Positions 52,373 to 63,231 of a DNA stretch of 64,000 nucleotides are shown here, piece by piece. Position numbers and translations under genes: made by a program. The notes under the pieces are model-generated. The model was not told where the DNA came from, did no database searches, and was given only the letters and a program-made list of their open reading frames with translations. Origin of the DNA: Terebella lapidaria (lineage: Eukaryota > Annelida > Polychaeta > Terebellida > Terebellidae); the NCBI GenBank assembly GCA_949152475.1, contig OX424560.1:3472001-3536000 (forward strand). The letters run 5' to 3'. The stretch's first letter is position 1. Each line of letters begins with the position of its first letter.

Positions 52373-53141
52373 ATTCATGAGCTTTACGAAAAATGCTCAA
52401 GGGTGCCAGAGTGGCATCAATCGGAATAGTGATACATATGTTGTTATTTTTTCAAAAATGCAAAAAAATTGCATGCGGACCACAATGCATGCTTTTCTGC
52501 CCTGCCCCCGGACTAGTCCAGGTGTCAAACCCTTCTTTTTGGTGAAACGTTGCAATGTGGTCCGCACGATTTTTTTTTGCATATTTGTAAATAATATACC
52601 CTTACGACATATATTCCGGTTGATGCCACTCTGGCACCTTTGAGCATTTTGCATAATCACATGAATATGCAAATTAGTGTCAGCCATTATTAAAATTTAT
52701 GATTTTGTTAATATTTTGAAATGTATTAGTTCAACGATGTTGGTTGAGGTGTCTATACCTATGTTTTCATGGTCCACGATTCTGATAAAACCATATCCTA
52801 TTGTATATTATTTAAATTAGGTTCATGAATATGCAAATTAGGAAATTAGGAACACTGACAGCGATTTCCTTGATATTCCAGTGTACAGTAATCATGGTAA
52901 TTCAAGTGTAATGTAAATAGATGCAACGAACATATTGATAGTTTGGAGTAAGATAGTTCTAACTACAAACTGAACTGATATTTAAATATTAAAATTATCG
53001 TAATGAATATGCAAATTAATTGAGGATTAATTGATGGGATTACCATCTTATTCTAAAAATCAATGAGCTGCAATGTCACGATCATACAATACTTTCCATT
53101 CCACTTGGTGTCACTCATCTGGAAATAACTTATATTAATTA

Positions 53142-53568
53142 GGCCAAAAAAAGTATTATGGTTCTGTTTAGGCGCGCACGTCAGTTTCAACCCCGCGCAT
53201 CAATCTTTTTTTTTTTCAAAGAGAAAAAAAAATCACGCGCATCACTTTTTGAGAGCTGAATTTATTTTTTTATGTAAATTGACACCCATACACTGTTTTT
53301 GGGGAGATAATGATCAAGTAAAATGGTCCCGAGTGTCTTTGACATTGCAAAACTTTGTGTATGGCTGGCCAAACATGGCAAATTCAACAGGGTCGCTCAT
53401 CAACAGCCAATTTTAGGGGAAAATGGTTGGCCAAATGGGCCATATTTGACCGGATCAGTCATCGGCCGCCATTCTAAAATTCTAAAAAAAAAAGAAAATA
53501 AAAATAAGAGAAATTCGCGTCGTCGCATCACTTTTCCAATAACCAGAACCATAATACTTTTTTTGGCC
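53142..53568. mobile_element. TTA-flanked MITE, in copy 2
   Basis: Copy of 47244-47670; TTA duplications at 53139-53141 and 53569-53571. Confidence 0.8.
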
Positions 53569-53640
53569 TTATGTGAACAATAACTAATATGCAAATTAAT
53601 GTAATGAATATGCTAATTAGCAGCAATGTGGAATATTATA

Positions 53641-53942
53641 CCTCATGTAAGAATCCCCACCGCTGATTTATAGTATGATACATTTCACAATGTTCCCCTC
53701 GAAGCGCATCGTGCCGGTCAACAATGTGGCAGCGGGCAACAATGTTTGAGGTCTGGGGTTACCGGAGGCGAAGCCGAGAGTAACATTTTCTTCGAGCGGG
53801 GAACATTTCGCCATGTTTCCCGAAAAACCAGTCACCATTTATTTTATTATACCGAATGTCACTGATTTTATTTTGACATTATACATATACGCAAACATGC
53901 GTTTCTGATTAACCAATCAGCAGTGGGGATTCTAACATGAGG
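53641..53942. mobile_element. TA-flanked 302-bp MITE, in copy 2
   Basis: Copy of 47743-48044. Confidence 0.8.
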
Positions 53943-54398
53943 TATCATTTAAATTGAAGTATATTCTACACAAACATGTTGATTTCGAAAAATTGCACCG
54001 CTACAAAACAGAGCAAATGCATAACCGAGCAAAGTTTTGTGCGGACCCAGAAATTAACTGACAGGGTTAAATTTAACATTAGGGTAATTGCCAACTTTTT
54101 TAATTATCGCGATAGAAGTCTGAAATTTGGTAGAAAGTTGCCGTTTGACTCAAAGGTGAAGTATGCCAAGTTATAGATAGATACCACTTAGCATCGCAAA
54201 AATATTGACACGGAAAACTGCCATTTGCAAGAATGCCTGAAATATATGGTTATGCATATAAATTTCACGCAAGCGGCATTGTACATACCAATGATTTTTA
54301 TTCCATCATAATCTGATATCATTTCCCTCTGACCATAGATAATTCACACAACACATCGCTTGTTCACCGAAATTAGCCATGAACATTAAACGAGATAA

Positions 54399-55864
54399 AG
54401 CCCCAGTCCCATGAAGCCGGACCAGCCTGGACGAACACGGAGGAGCACGGATTAGGAAATCACATGGTCCTGGGTGATCCGGGATGTTTTGCCCCCAAAA
54501 ATTGCGCATGACAGTCACCCCGGAATCTACACGGTGATAACACAGACGACCCCGGAGCTTCTCGGCAGAGCCCAGGTGCCAACACGGATCACCCTGACCC
54601 AACACGGTACGTGCTAAGCACGGTGTAAGCACGGACTATCACGGACCATCCCGGACTAACACGGTGCACACACAGTGTCAACACGGACAAACACGAATCA
54701 GTACAAACGACGCCGAACCGTCCCGGTCCTAACACGGCACCAACAAGGACCATCCCAGTCATTCCCAGACCACCCTGGACCATCCCGAAGGGCTATAAAT
54801 GGCTATATCAATAAAATACGTTTATGTTATATTTGAAATAAAATTAATAAATATTGCAATTGCTGAAACATGGCATGTAAATTGAATGAAAGAATAATTT
54901 TATTTGAATAAAAATAGGTTATTGTGCTAAATTATTTTCTGTAGGCCTACATGATGGTAATGAAAGGTTATTCTCCATTGGAAAGAAACCCACAATAAAA
55001 CGCAGAAACTGTTAGTGAAAGTGGAAATAATCAACATCTCTTAAGAATAACATTAATTGCAACTAAACTCATTTACGCTGATTTATTTGTGTTCACTGAT
55101 ATTGGTGTCAGGACTACGTTTTGTTTTAGGTAATACATATACTGTGTAATGTGAATCAAAATTGTGCAGTATATGTACATGTACGTTTGAATAACCTGGA
55201 TATCACATAGGCAAATAACTAAATATACTGCACTGATTAATATATTTAGTTAATAATAACAATACATTCATTAGACTACAATACCACCCCTATCGAAGAA
55301 TTTAGGTTTATTTTTGTAAGGTTCGGCGACCTCACAATAAAGAGGTATACCCCATTCCTAGAGTGTCAGCGAATGTTTTATAAACCTGTCTGCACGTTCG
55401 CCGTAACTGTGGTGTCACTACTGATGTAGCCATCACGTCATAACGCTACATTATCGCTTGGTGGTTGTCGAGATACAACCGGATGTACTTTAGTACCCTA
55501 TAGTATATTTCCCAAACTGAGTGTTCTCTTCGTTTGGTCCGTTCACCAAGGATGGATCAATTCCTAGGTATAGGTCTAAATATATATATGTCACATGACC
55601 TGACATTTTATCGGTGGAAAATCAATATAAAATCATTCCGGCGCCACCACGGATCACCCAGGAACCAACACGTCACAGACCGTCCAGGATCAACCCCGCA
55701 GTTTTTGACAGTCAAAAACTCAAAAACTTGACTCACGGACCAGCACGGATGAACACGGGCCATCCAGGAGCGGTACCAACACGATGTCAACACAGACCAC
55801 CAGACCACAGAAAATCCCGGATCTGGTCTGGGATGGTCCGGGACATATACATGGGACTGGGGCT
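54399..55864. mobile_element. Harbinger-like CACGG-array element, in copy 2
   Basis: Copy of 48501-49977, lacking 11 bases (one CGTCCGGGACATAT-type repeat) near its right end; TAA duplications at 54396-54398 and 55865-55867. Confidence 0.8.
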
Positions 55865-56143
55865 TAAAAATCAAATTTTTAGCTCATCGGCTGAAAGCCG
55901 TAGAGCTATTGGGATGGATTGACATACGTGTCTATGTCTGTTGTTTGTGTCTGTGAAGAGCCCCATGTTTTCTCATCCAAATCTTCCAGAGGCTTCTCCT
56001 ACAATAGTACTCTTCTTATGGTCACTAAATTTGGTATACTGCTTGGGTATTGCATGTTCTGTCAAGTTTGTTCAAGATTTGCAGAAATTTCGAGGCTTTC
56101 TGATAAAAGTTAATGATTGAAATAATTTTTTATCATACATGTA

Positions 56144-56759
56144 CGGTGGCTTATTTCCGCCAAGTTCACTTTTTCAATTAAGAGTTTGCCCTTTTTAAAT
56201 TTGTAATTTACTTTTTCATTTAGCAATTTGCACAAAATAATTTCGATTTTAGTTTTGCTATTTATGAATTTACTTTTTCAGAATTAACAATTTGCCTTTT
56301 TTAATTTGCAATTTACTTTTTTATTTAGCAATTTACGCAAATTTCGAATTTAGTTTTTACAAAATAATAAAACTAAATTCGAAATTATTTTGTGCAAACT
56401 GCTAAATAAAAAAGTAAATTGCAAATTAAAAAAAAGCAAATTGTGAATTCTGAAAAAGGTAAATTCATAAATAGAAAAAACGTAAATTGCAAAATAAAAA
56501 AAGCAAATTGTTAATTCTGAGAAAGTAAATTCATAAATGTAAAAACTAAATTCGAAATTATTTTGCGTAAATTGCTAAATAAAAAAGTAAATTGCAAATT
56601 AAAAAAGGCAAATTGTTAATTTTGAAAAAGTAAATTCATAAATAGCAAAACTAAAATCGAAATTATTTTGTGCAAATTGCTAAATGAAAAAGTAAATTAC
56701 AAATTTAAAAAGGGCAAACTCTTAATTGAAAAAGTGAACTTGGCGGAAATAAGCCACCG
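56144..56759. mobile_element. Fold-back MITE, in copy 2
   Basis: Copy of 50257-50872, one substitution noticed near 56671. Confidence 0.88.
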
Positions 56760-56914
56760 TATACATGTGCTTCTGTTTATACATACGGGTTGTGAGTAAG
56801 GAAATCACGTGAGCGCATGCGCAGAGGGAACACTGTGATTGCATATGGTGCTTGTTTACCTTCGCATTATCAACCAAGAAATGCTATTTTATCCAATCAC
56901 GCAATTTTGACAGC

Positions 56915-58259
56915 ATCAAATATACATTTTTTCATAATGGCTACACTAATTAGCATATTCATGGACCTATATTAAATGTTACAGATTTAATTTTGGTTCC
57001 AACAATCCTTGACCAGGAAATCATGGCAAAGACACCTCAAACAATAATCTAGGACTCATACTTCTCAAGATACCATCAAATATACATTTTTTTCATAATG
57101 GCTACTCTAATTTGCATATTCATAAAACTATTTTAAATATTGCGGAATTATTTTGGGTTCCGCCTGAATCCCTGACCATGAAAACATGGGCAGAGACACT
57201 TAAAACAATAATCTAGAACTAATACTTCTTAAGATATCATCAAATATACATTTTTTTCATAATGGCTACTCTAATATGCATATTCATGAACCTATTTTAA
57301 ATATTACGGATTTAATTTTGGTTTCGCCTGATTCCTTGACCATGAAAACATGGACAAAGACACCTCAATCAATAATCTAGGACTAATACTTCTCAAGATA
57401 TCATCAAATATGCATTTTGTCATAATGGCTACTCTAATTTGCATATTCATGAACTTATTTTAAATATTACGGATTTTATTTTGGTTCCAACTGAATCTTT
57501 GACCATGAAAACATGGACAAAGACACCTCAAAAAATAATCTAGGACTAATACTTCTCAAGATATCATCATATATACATTTTTTCATAATTGCTACCCTAA
57601 TTTGCATATTCATGAACCTTTTTTAAATATTACGGATCTTATTTTGGTTCCAACTGAATCTTTGACCATGAAAACATGGACAAAGACACCTCAAACAATA
57701 ATCTAGGACTAATACTTCTCAAGATATCATCAAATATACATTTTGTCATAATGGCTACCCTAATTTGCATATTCATGAACCTATTTTAAATATTACGGAT
57801 TTTATTTTGGTTCCAACTGAATCTTTGACCATGAAAACATGGACAAAGACACCTCAAAAAATAATCTAGGACTAATACTTCTCAAGATATCATCAAATAT
57901 ACATTTTTTCATAATGGCTACCTAATTTGCATATTCATGAACCTATTTTATATATTACGGTTTTTCTTTTTGGCTCCAACTGAATCTTTGACCATGAAAA
58001 CATGGACAAAGACACCTCAAACAATAATCTAGGACCAATACTTCTCAAGATATCATCAAATATACATTTTTTCATAATGGCTACCCTAATTTGCATATTC
58101 ATGAACCTATTTTAAATATTACGGATTTTATTTTGGTTCCAACTGAATCTTTGACCATGAAAACATGGACAAAGACACCTCAAAAAATAATCTAGGACTA
58201 ATACTTCTCAAGATATCATCAAATACACATTTTTTCATAATGGCTACCCTAATTTGCAT
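56915..58259 (+). repeat. ~163-bp octamer minisatellite, in copy 2
   Basis: Copy of 51028-52372, ending in the right TIR of the transposon (about 58257-58400). Confidence 0.85.
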
Positions 58260-58402
58260 ATTCATGAGCTTTACGAAAAATGCTCAAGGGTGCCAGAGTG
58301 GCATCAATCGGAATAGTGATACATATGTTGTTATTTTTTCAAAAATGCAAAAAAATTGCATGCGGACCACAATGCATGCTTTTCTGCCCTGCCCCCGGAC
58401 TA

Positions 58403-58685
58403 TAGCGTGTGCACTCAAAATGTCACTTACTGTGTGTTGAGGTGCGAGCGGGTCTTCTTCGAGGAACTCCTGTACCAGGTCGACGGGCGGCGAAGACGAT
58501 CTCAGGGTCGAATGTTCGTCCATGGAGTCGAACAGGCCGGTCGGTTGTTGTTCCTGTGACAACGGAACTGTGTCGCTCATGACAACTGAGCGGGGGCCGG
58601 AAGGTCGGAAGGTCGGGTTGAACGTAACTTCTTCATCTGTCTGGTCGGCCGACTCACCTCGGAACGCTCCCGGGGCCAATGCCAT
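58403..58685 (-). pseudogene. gag: Gag N-terminus of the large element, cut by the transposon
   Basis: ATG at plus 58683-58685, only about 42 bases after the primer binding site. About 95 residues: MALAPGAFRGESADQTDEEV, acidic and disordered, with LVQEFLEEDPL. The frame runs into the TIR transposon at the TA 58401-58402. The rest of gag lies at 46615 and below, and the two parts do not line up in one frame at the simple TA junction, so there is at least one further small indel. Confidence 0.65.
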
Positions 58686-58727
58686 CACTGCCGGTAAGTT
58701 AGGGTCGGTAATCCGAGACTAGCTCAG

Positions 58728-58745
58728 ATCCTGGTCACGGCACCA
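58728..58745 (-). other. Primer binding site of the large element
   Basis: Minus strand TGGTGCCGTGACCAGGAT, one base from the LTR and identical to the site at 10783-10800. Confidence 0.88.
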
Positions 58746-58746
58746 A

Positions 58747-59490
58747 TGTGATAAATATCGTTCTGCGGCCGATATCAGGCCGATATGTCTGTGATCGCTG
58801 TGCAAATCACAAGGCCGGCAGTTCAGTTCAATAGTTTATTTGGGATGATAGCCGACAATGCCGCAAACACACTACAAGGCCGATCACACCTAAGTCCGAT
58901 GAATTCCCTGTCGATAACACTATATCCTAGATATTTAGTCCTTTGAACAATCCAACATATAAATATCACAGTTCAGTTATTTAATAGTCCTCGTGTTAGG
59001 CCTTCGCTTTACAATCACGGCCACATCTTGTAACACGTCTGCTCATGAGGACATCCACTTCTCAACTCCCTGAGAAAGGCCGGGGCCGGCAACATGTGAT
59101 GTAGGTTTTCCCGCCAAATGTCTGCGGTGTTGTGTCATTGGCTGAATGTATGCTGATCTCACCGGGAAAGTGGAATTCCCCGGTGCGTGTATTGACTACT
59201 ATGGTCTGTATCTGTGCACGTGATGTGAGTGTTATGCATGTCATGTTCTATGTTTAGAAGTAGGTGCTTGTGAAGGTCAAGGCCGAAACTAACTGGGTCG
59301 ATGTACCGAATGAATGGGGCCGCAAGTGCATGTGGATTGACCTGTGTATGTAACCATGACTACATGGAGTTTATGCTTGTGATCGTATAGTGTGTACTTG
59401 TCCTGTATGTAAGTCATGTAGAATGAATGTTTGTTGTGGAAATATGTATGCGCGGGAGGGACGGGAGTTACAGTCGCTAAAATTACTACA
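58747..59490 (-). repeat. 5' LTR of the large element
   Basis: Partner of 29791-30534. The plus strand starts TGTGATAAATATCG and ends AATTACTACA, followed by the target duplication CATG (59491-59494). Confidence 0.92.
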
Positions 59491-59506
59491 CATGGAATTT
59501 ATGATA

Positions 59507-59812
59507 CATGGCTTTCGCTAGATTTATTTGAAGAATTACCTCTCATTCACGCGGCTTATCAGTGCTGGCCATACTTTGCTGAAATTTTAATAATAGTCAC
59601 TATTATACATATATATTGAACAACTGTTAAAAGTTTAAAAACTCACCACTGATTTCCAGCACTGATAACTGCTGAACTTCAAGTGAGGGAATGTTAAACA
59701 CATTCCTTCGCTGTATGGCCAGCACTGATAAGCCGCGTAAATGAGAGGTAATTCTTCAAGAGAGGTACTAATTTACTTTTATCATGTGTGTTTAAATCTT
59801 GCGAAAGCCATG
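59507..59812. repeat. Imperfect inverted repeat with coding-like arms
   Basis: The left arm (59507-59580) and right arm (59712-59812) are inverse copies: CATGGCTTTCGC...GAATTACCTCTCATT...CGGCTTATCAGTGCTGGCC. The left arm lacks about 38 bases. The right arm belongs to the minus-strand coding fragment 59694-59918, so the left arm is a partial inverted duplicate of it. Confidence 0.8.
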
Positions 59813-59918
59813 TTATTAGGGGCTGGTAGCAGAAAAATCCTTCACTTTTGAGCAACTCTGTGAGGTTTTTATCGCAGGTGGATATGGCCACGACATTTCT
59901 AAATCCGCCGGCAGACAA
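59694..59918 (-). pseudogene. Unrecognised coding fragment (possible exon)
   Basis: An open minus frame of about 75 codons with good protein character: LSAGGFRNVVAISTCDKNLT, ELLKSEGFFCYQPLITWLSQ, KSKLVPLLKNYLSFTRLISA. It is probably helical, perhaps repeat-like. A diverged inverted copy at 63131-63231 keeps LSAGxFxxVxxISTCDKNLxELLxxEGF in the same frame before a stop, which supports past coding function. I do not recognise the family. No splice sites could be fixed. Confidence 0.4.
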
Positions 59919-60000
59919 GCGATATTGCCCCCATGGCGGCCATATTGGCCAAATTCAAAAGGGCTACCTGCGGAAAGTCAAAACATCATAACTTGGGCCC
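59835..60000 (-). repeat. Long-range inverted repeat, left arm
   Basis: Inverse of 63060-63228 at roughly 80 percent identity by eye (CTTGTCTGCCGGC, CATATCCACCTG, GATAAAAACCTCA, TTTGAATTTGGCCAA). Arms are about 3.1 kb apart. Confidence 0.75.
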
Positions 60001-60396
60001 TAATGAATTTTCTGACATCGGAAATAAAGCATTGCTGGAAAACGAGAGAATCCTCATGATGTGCAACGCTTGTCTCAGATGCCGTCATCACACTCTCAAA
60101 CTGGTCCATCAGTCTCAAGATATCATGGCCTGAAAGCATATACATCGCTCAGCATGGCAGACAACCCCCAGCACCTACCTGTAGTTGCTTATTGTACTTT
60201 TCATGGGATTGATCTTTTGCTATCAACATGCATTTGTGACATGACTGCTGGACAACATAATTCCCCTTCTTAAATTATGAATACAACTCATGGTGCTTTA
60301 CAGGCAGTTTAACCAAATCCTTGACGTGTATGAGCAACCATCGCACATTATTTGTATTATCGAATATATTATAAGAATCAGGCACACCGTTCATCC

Positions 60397-60435
60397 AGAG
60401 ACTCGACCCGAAATGAACACCTCAGCATTGGACGT
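60397..60435 (-). pseudogene. Short duplicate of the end of the 60665-60886 fragment
   Basis: GAGACTCGACCCGAAATGAACACC and so on repeats 60670-60708 with a few changes. On the minus strand both read S-N-A-E-V-x-x-S-G-R-V-S. Confidence 0.5.
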
Positions 60436-60664
60436 AGACATAAAAGTCACCTTCCCACAAGAGTGAACAAATCGACAGAGACGGAGCTCTAGTTTGATGA
60501 TCTGAGAACAATACTTGAACATGGATGTATCCAAAGACCGGTTCACACTACAAATTTCATACATTCTACTCCTTCACAGAACCGATAATAGGTCTCTTGT
60601 TTGAGGAGTGAAATGACTACAACCGAGACGGTGAGCATACTGTGTACGTTTGATGTGATGGTCA

Positions 60665-60886
60665 TCAAGAGACTCGACCCGAAGTGAGCACCTCAGCATT
60701 GGACATTGCCCGTTCCCATCCCGAATCATGGATTAATTTTCCAAGCATTGACTGGGCCTCATCATCGATGTCAAGTGCACCCATCATCATAATACACAAT
60801 TCCTCACAGAGAAACATCGGAAATTGCCATTGTAGTTGATTAGCTATCGTGTATAGTGTCTGCTCAGCTCCAAGAAAGAGCATCAC
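60665..60886 (-). pseudogene. Fragment of a widespread uncharacterised invertebrate protein family
   Basis: 73 open codons on the minus strand: FLGAEQTLYTIANQLQWQFP, CIMMMGALDIDDEAQSMLGK, HDSGWERAMSNAEVLTSGRV. From memory this matches a large, poorly characterised family common in cnidarian, mollusc and other invertebrate genomes, whose hallmark is a DQPLYAIAKxIQW-like segment, GGLHIE, SGW and AxVxTxGxAxSFL. The copy is cut after SGRVS by a stop. It lies on the same strand as the fragments at 61.7 and 59.8 kb, so a decayed gene or element copy may run leftwards through here. Confidence 0.4.
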
Positions 60887-61596
60887 AGAGTAAAGAAGGG
60901 TTAATATCGTTTGTCTGTTAAGAGGGGTGAAATCCCAATCTATGTTGGTGGCTTAACAGGGGCTGTTTCCTGCAGTGTGGAAAGGTAGCCTGACCATGTA
61001 ACCACTTCACCTTCTTCAGATTTAAGAGGGATTCATCAATATCATCGATCCATGCCTCATCTCATGACCTGAAATTTGGTATCAATCGTGTGATGGTCTC
61101 ACTGTGCCACTGTCCTCAGTAGTTGGTACGAACAAGATCAACAGGAGGTACCATAATGTAGTGATTTAGGAGCTTGACATTTGATGAGTCAGGAAAATCC
61201 ATTTGACCTGATACAGTGGGTAACCCCGTGTTGTCTTTTGATAAATGGTTGATGAGATATCCCATACCCTGCAACTGATTAATGAATAGATTGCATGTCT
61301 TCTTGTGATCTAAATTTTACACGTCAGTTATGAAAACTACTGATCTGACATTGGTAGGGAAAACGACAGCATCCACTGTAATTCGCATACATTCATAATT
61401 TCATATACACTGCAAGACACAACCAATTAACCTAGTTTATGAAATGTCTCAACGAGGTGCTTGGAGTGCTCCCTATGACATATGTTTCCTAAAAAGTAGG
61501 TGCATTTTTAACTGTGTTGCAAATGAAAGTTGGCAAAGACTATCTGTCATATTAGACCATATCAGATCAAATCCCTCAATGTCTGCGGGCCTTGCA
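60887..61596. other. No firm feature
   Basis: The minus strand at about 61473-61595 holds a further open stretch (HTGLHFGVDARPADIEGFDL) that may continue the fragment at 61597-61872 in another frame. Confidence 0.3.
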
Positions 61597-61869
61597 TCAA
61601 CACCAAAATGAAGGCCAGTGTGGCAAAGGAACAGACTCAGTCAAGCTATCAGATGGAAATGAACCTGTAAAAGAATCTTGCTTTGCTAGAGTATATTTCC
61701 GCAATATCTCAGCCGCCGTCATTAGGAGTAGTGCATCATCCTGGTTGGTTTTCTTTCTGCTGGAGCGATTGGAATACATGTACATGTAGAGCTTGACCTT
61801 CAGTATCCGAGTGACTGTGGAAACCTCTCTATCCTTCGTGAAACTGTGCCAGCCAGTGGGAAGATGATG

Positions 61870-61872
<3 letters not shown>
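61597..61872 (-). pseudogene. Unrecognised coding fragment, possibly the same decayed gene
   Basis: A minus-strand frame of 91 codons, of which the part SSRKKTNQDDALLLMTAAEI, LRKYTLAKQDSF looks like protein. After VPLPHW the frame ends, and a shifted frame continues (see 61473-61595). Order and strand fit an N-terminal piece of the same gene as 60665-60886. Weak evidence. Confidence 0.3.

Positions 61873-61922
<50 letters not shown>
61872..61922. repeat. (AT)n microsatellite
   Basis: About 25 uninterrupted AT dinucleotides. Confidence 0.97.
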
Positions 61923-61925
<3 letters not shown>

Positions 61926-63059
61926 CTTGATTTGGGTGGAGTTTTTACCGGGACACTGTGTTTTTTAACCAGACATATACATGATCAATTGTGTCATCGG
62001 ATAAAAGACGGCAAGGGAGGGTGCCACCGATGCAGGGATGGCACCATGGTTTGCTTGGGCTTCCCTACGTAGGGCTGCGTAGCAGACGTCGTGATACAAC
62101 AAGGTCTACAGACGTGCATTTAATGCATTGGTGATGAAATATGTATTTAGTATAATGTTGTCAAACTCTGCATCTCAGTTTTTCAGTTCTTTGTCAACAT
62201 TTATTGAACGGAACTCGTGCAACCACCCAATATTTTCTTCACAGTGGCGTTGTTAACAGATGCTCAGATTTTTTGATTTGACTGTGGCGTGAAGTGCAGT
62301 CATCCTCGACGATTTTGTCAAACATTTCAATTGAGTGCTGTTACAAGTGATCCTATATGTTCCGTCTTTATTAGCTATAAAGCTAATAAATACCAAAGAA
62401 GAAAAACCCCAACCTGCCCCTTTTCAGTTGCATTTAGAAGGCGACAGAATTATGCCATGGTTGGATAATGCTAATGAATGAAATATCACCTATTAATCAT
62501 GGCAGTGATACTGTTGTATAATGTTTATGTTTGAAGTGACACACGATTCCAACTGGAGCATGAGTCTATTCTGTAGCCTACTCAGTGAATGATAAACAAT
62601 GACACCAGATTTATCAAAAGCCCACACCAGCCAGCATTAGCCTACACCTAAAACTACAAGCAATATGGACACATATACTTTTGCTATGAAACTTTACACA
62701 ATCCCATAGAACTCGTTATCTTGCGATCAGAGAAAGCTGAATTACTGTTTCTATAATGTGATTTCTTTTATATTTCTACATCTGATTTACCTGGTAATCA
62801 TCACGGTATGTTGCCCCTCTGGTGAAGGTGTAGCAACTTTGTGTTACATGTATCAGGTGCATACATAATGTCGTGGTTTTCACCCTTGCGTGTGTGTGGA
62901 TTTCCGCACTCATTTAAATCCCGTATTTTGGCTTTTTTTTCAATATAGTAGTCATTTGAAGACAGTGCATCACTCAGATCCCTTCAATAATGCCACCATC
63001 GTACTCCTCGTTCTGAAAAACCCTGATGAGCATATATTGGTTGTTGTTCTACGATGTTT
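61923..63059. other. No recognisable gene
   Basis: Contains CCTACGTAGGGCTGCGTAGCAGACG (about 62064) and AGCTATAAAGCTAATAAA; otherwise short ORFs only. Confidence 0.45.
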
Positions 63060-63228
63060 AGGTCCAAATTTATGATGTATTGACCTTCCGCAGGCAGTCA
63101 TTTTGAATTTGGCCAAAATGGCCGCCAAGGGAACACTATTGCTTGTCTGCCGGCAGATTTGGAATGGTCATGGTCATATCCACCTGTGATAAAAACCTCA
63201 TAGAGTTGCTCACAAATGAAGGATTCTG
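63060..63228 (+). repeat. Long-range inverted repeat, right arm
   Basis: Inverse partner of 59835-60000. The plus-strand frame from about 63131 mirrors the minus-strand coding fragment at 59694-59918 and stops at TGG TGA (63227-63232). Confidence 0.75.
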
Positions 63229-63231
63229 GTG

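Larger units (their letters stand above)
46618..52513. mobile_element. 5.9-kb TIR transposon, copy 1, inserted in gag
   Basis: Ends GTCCAGGTGTCAAACCC and ...CTGCCCCCGGAC, with TA at 46616-46617 and 52514-52515. The terminal inverted repeats extend about 150-170 bp with mismatches; shared words include TGTGGTCCGCA, TTGATGCCACTCTGGCACC and CATGAATATGCAAATTAG. No transposase is encoded. Inside are four smaller nested elements and a minisatellite. The copy is joined head-to-tail to copy 2 through a single shared TA. TA duplication and long TIRs are seen; superfamily not assigned. Confidence 0.85.
52516..58400. mobile_element. 5.9-kb TIR transposon, copy 2
   Basis: Same element as 46618-52513, 11 bp shorter because of one deletion near 55849; otherwise only a few single-base differences (for example CAAGTT/CAAATT, GAACTATC/GGACTATC, GTCCAAA/GTGCAAA). 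Right flank TA at 58401-58402, then gag sequence resumes. Confidence 0.88.
29791..59490 (-). mobile_element. Very large Ty3/gypsy-like LTR retrotransposon, inflated by nested insertions and a duplication
   Basis: 744-bp LTRs at 29791-30534 and 58747-59490, target duplication CATG at 29787-29790 and 59491-59494. Reading on the minus strand: 5' LTR, primer binding site, gag (split by an 11.8-kb double TIR transposon), -1 frameshift signal, PR, RT, RNase H, integrase with GPY/F-like end, about 1.4 kb non-coding, zinc-finger-like ORF, coiled-coil ORF, PPT, 3' LTR. The 3' third is duplicated in tandem (4,661 bp). Removing both additions leaves about 13.25 kb, still large for the group. I count about five differences between the LTRs, so it is young, yet gag-pol carries several breaks. 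Confidence 0.9.
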
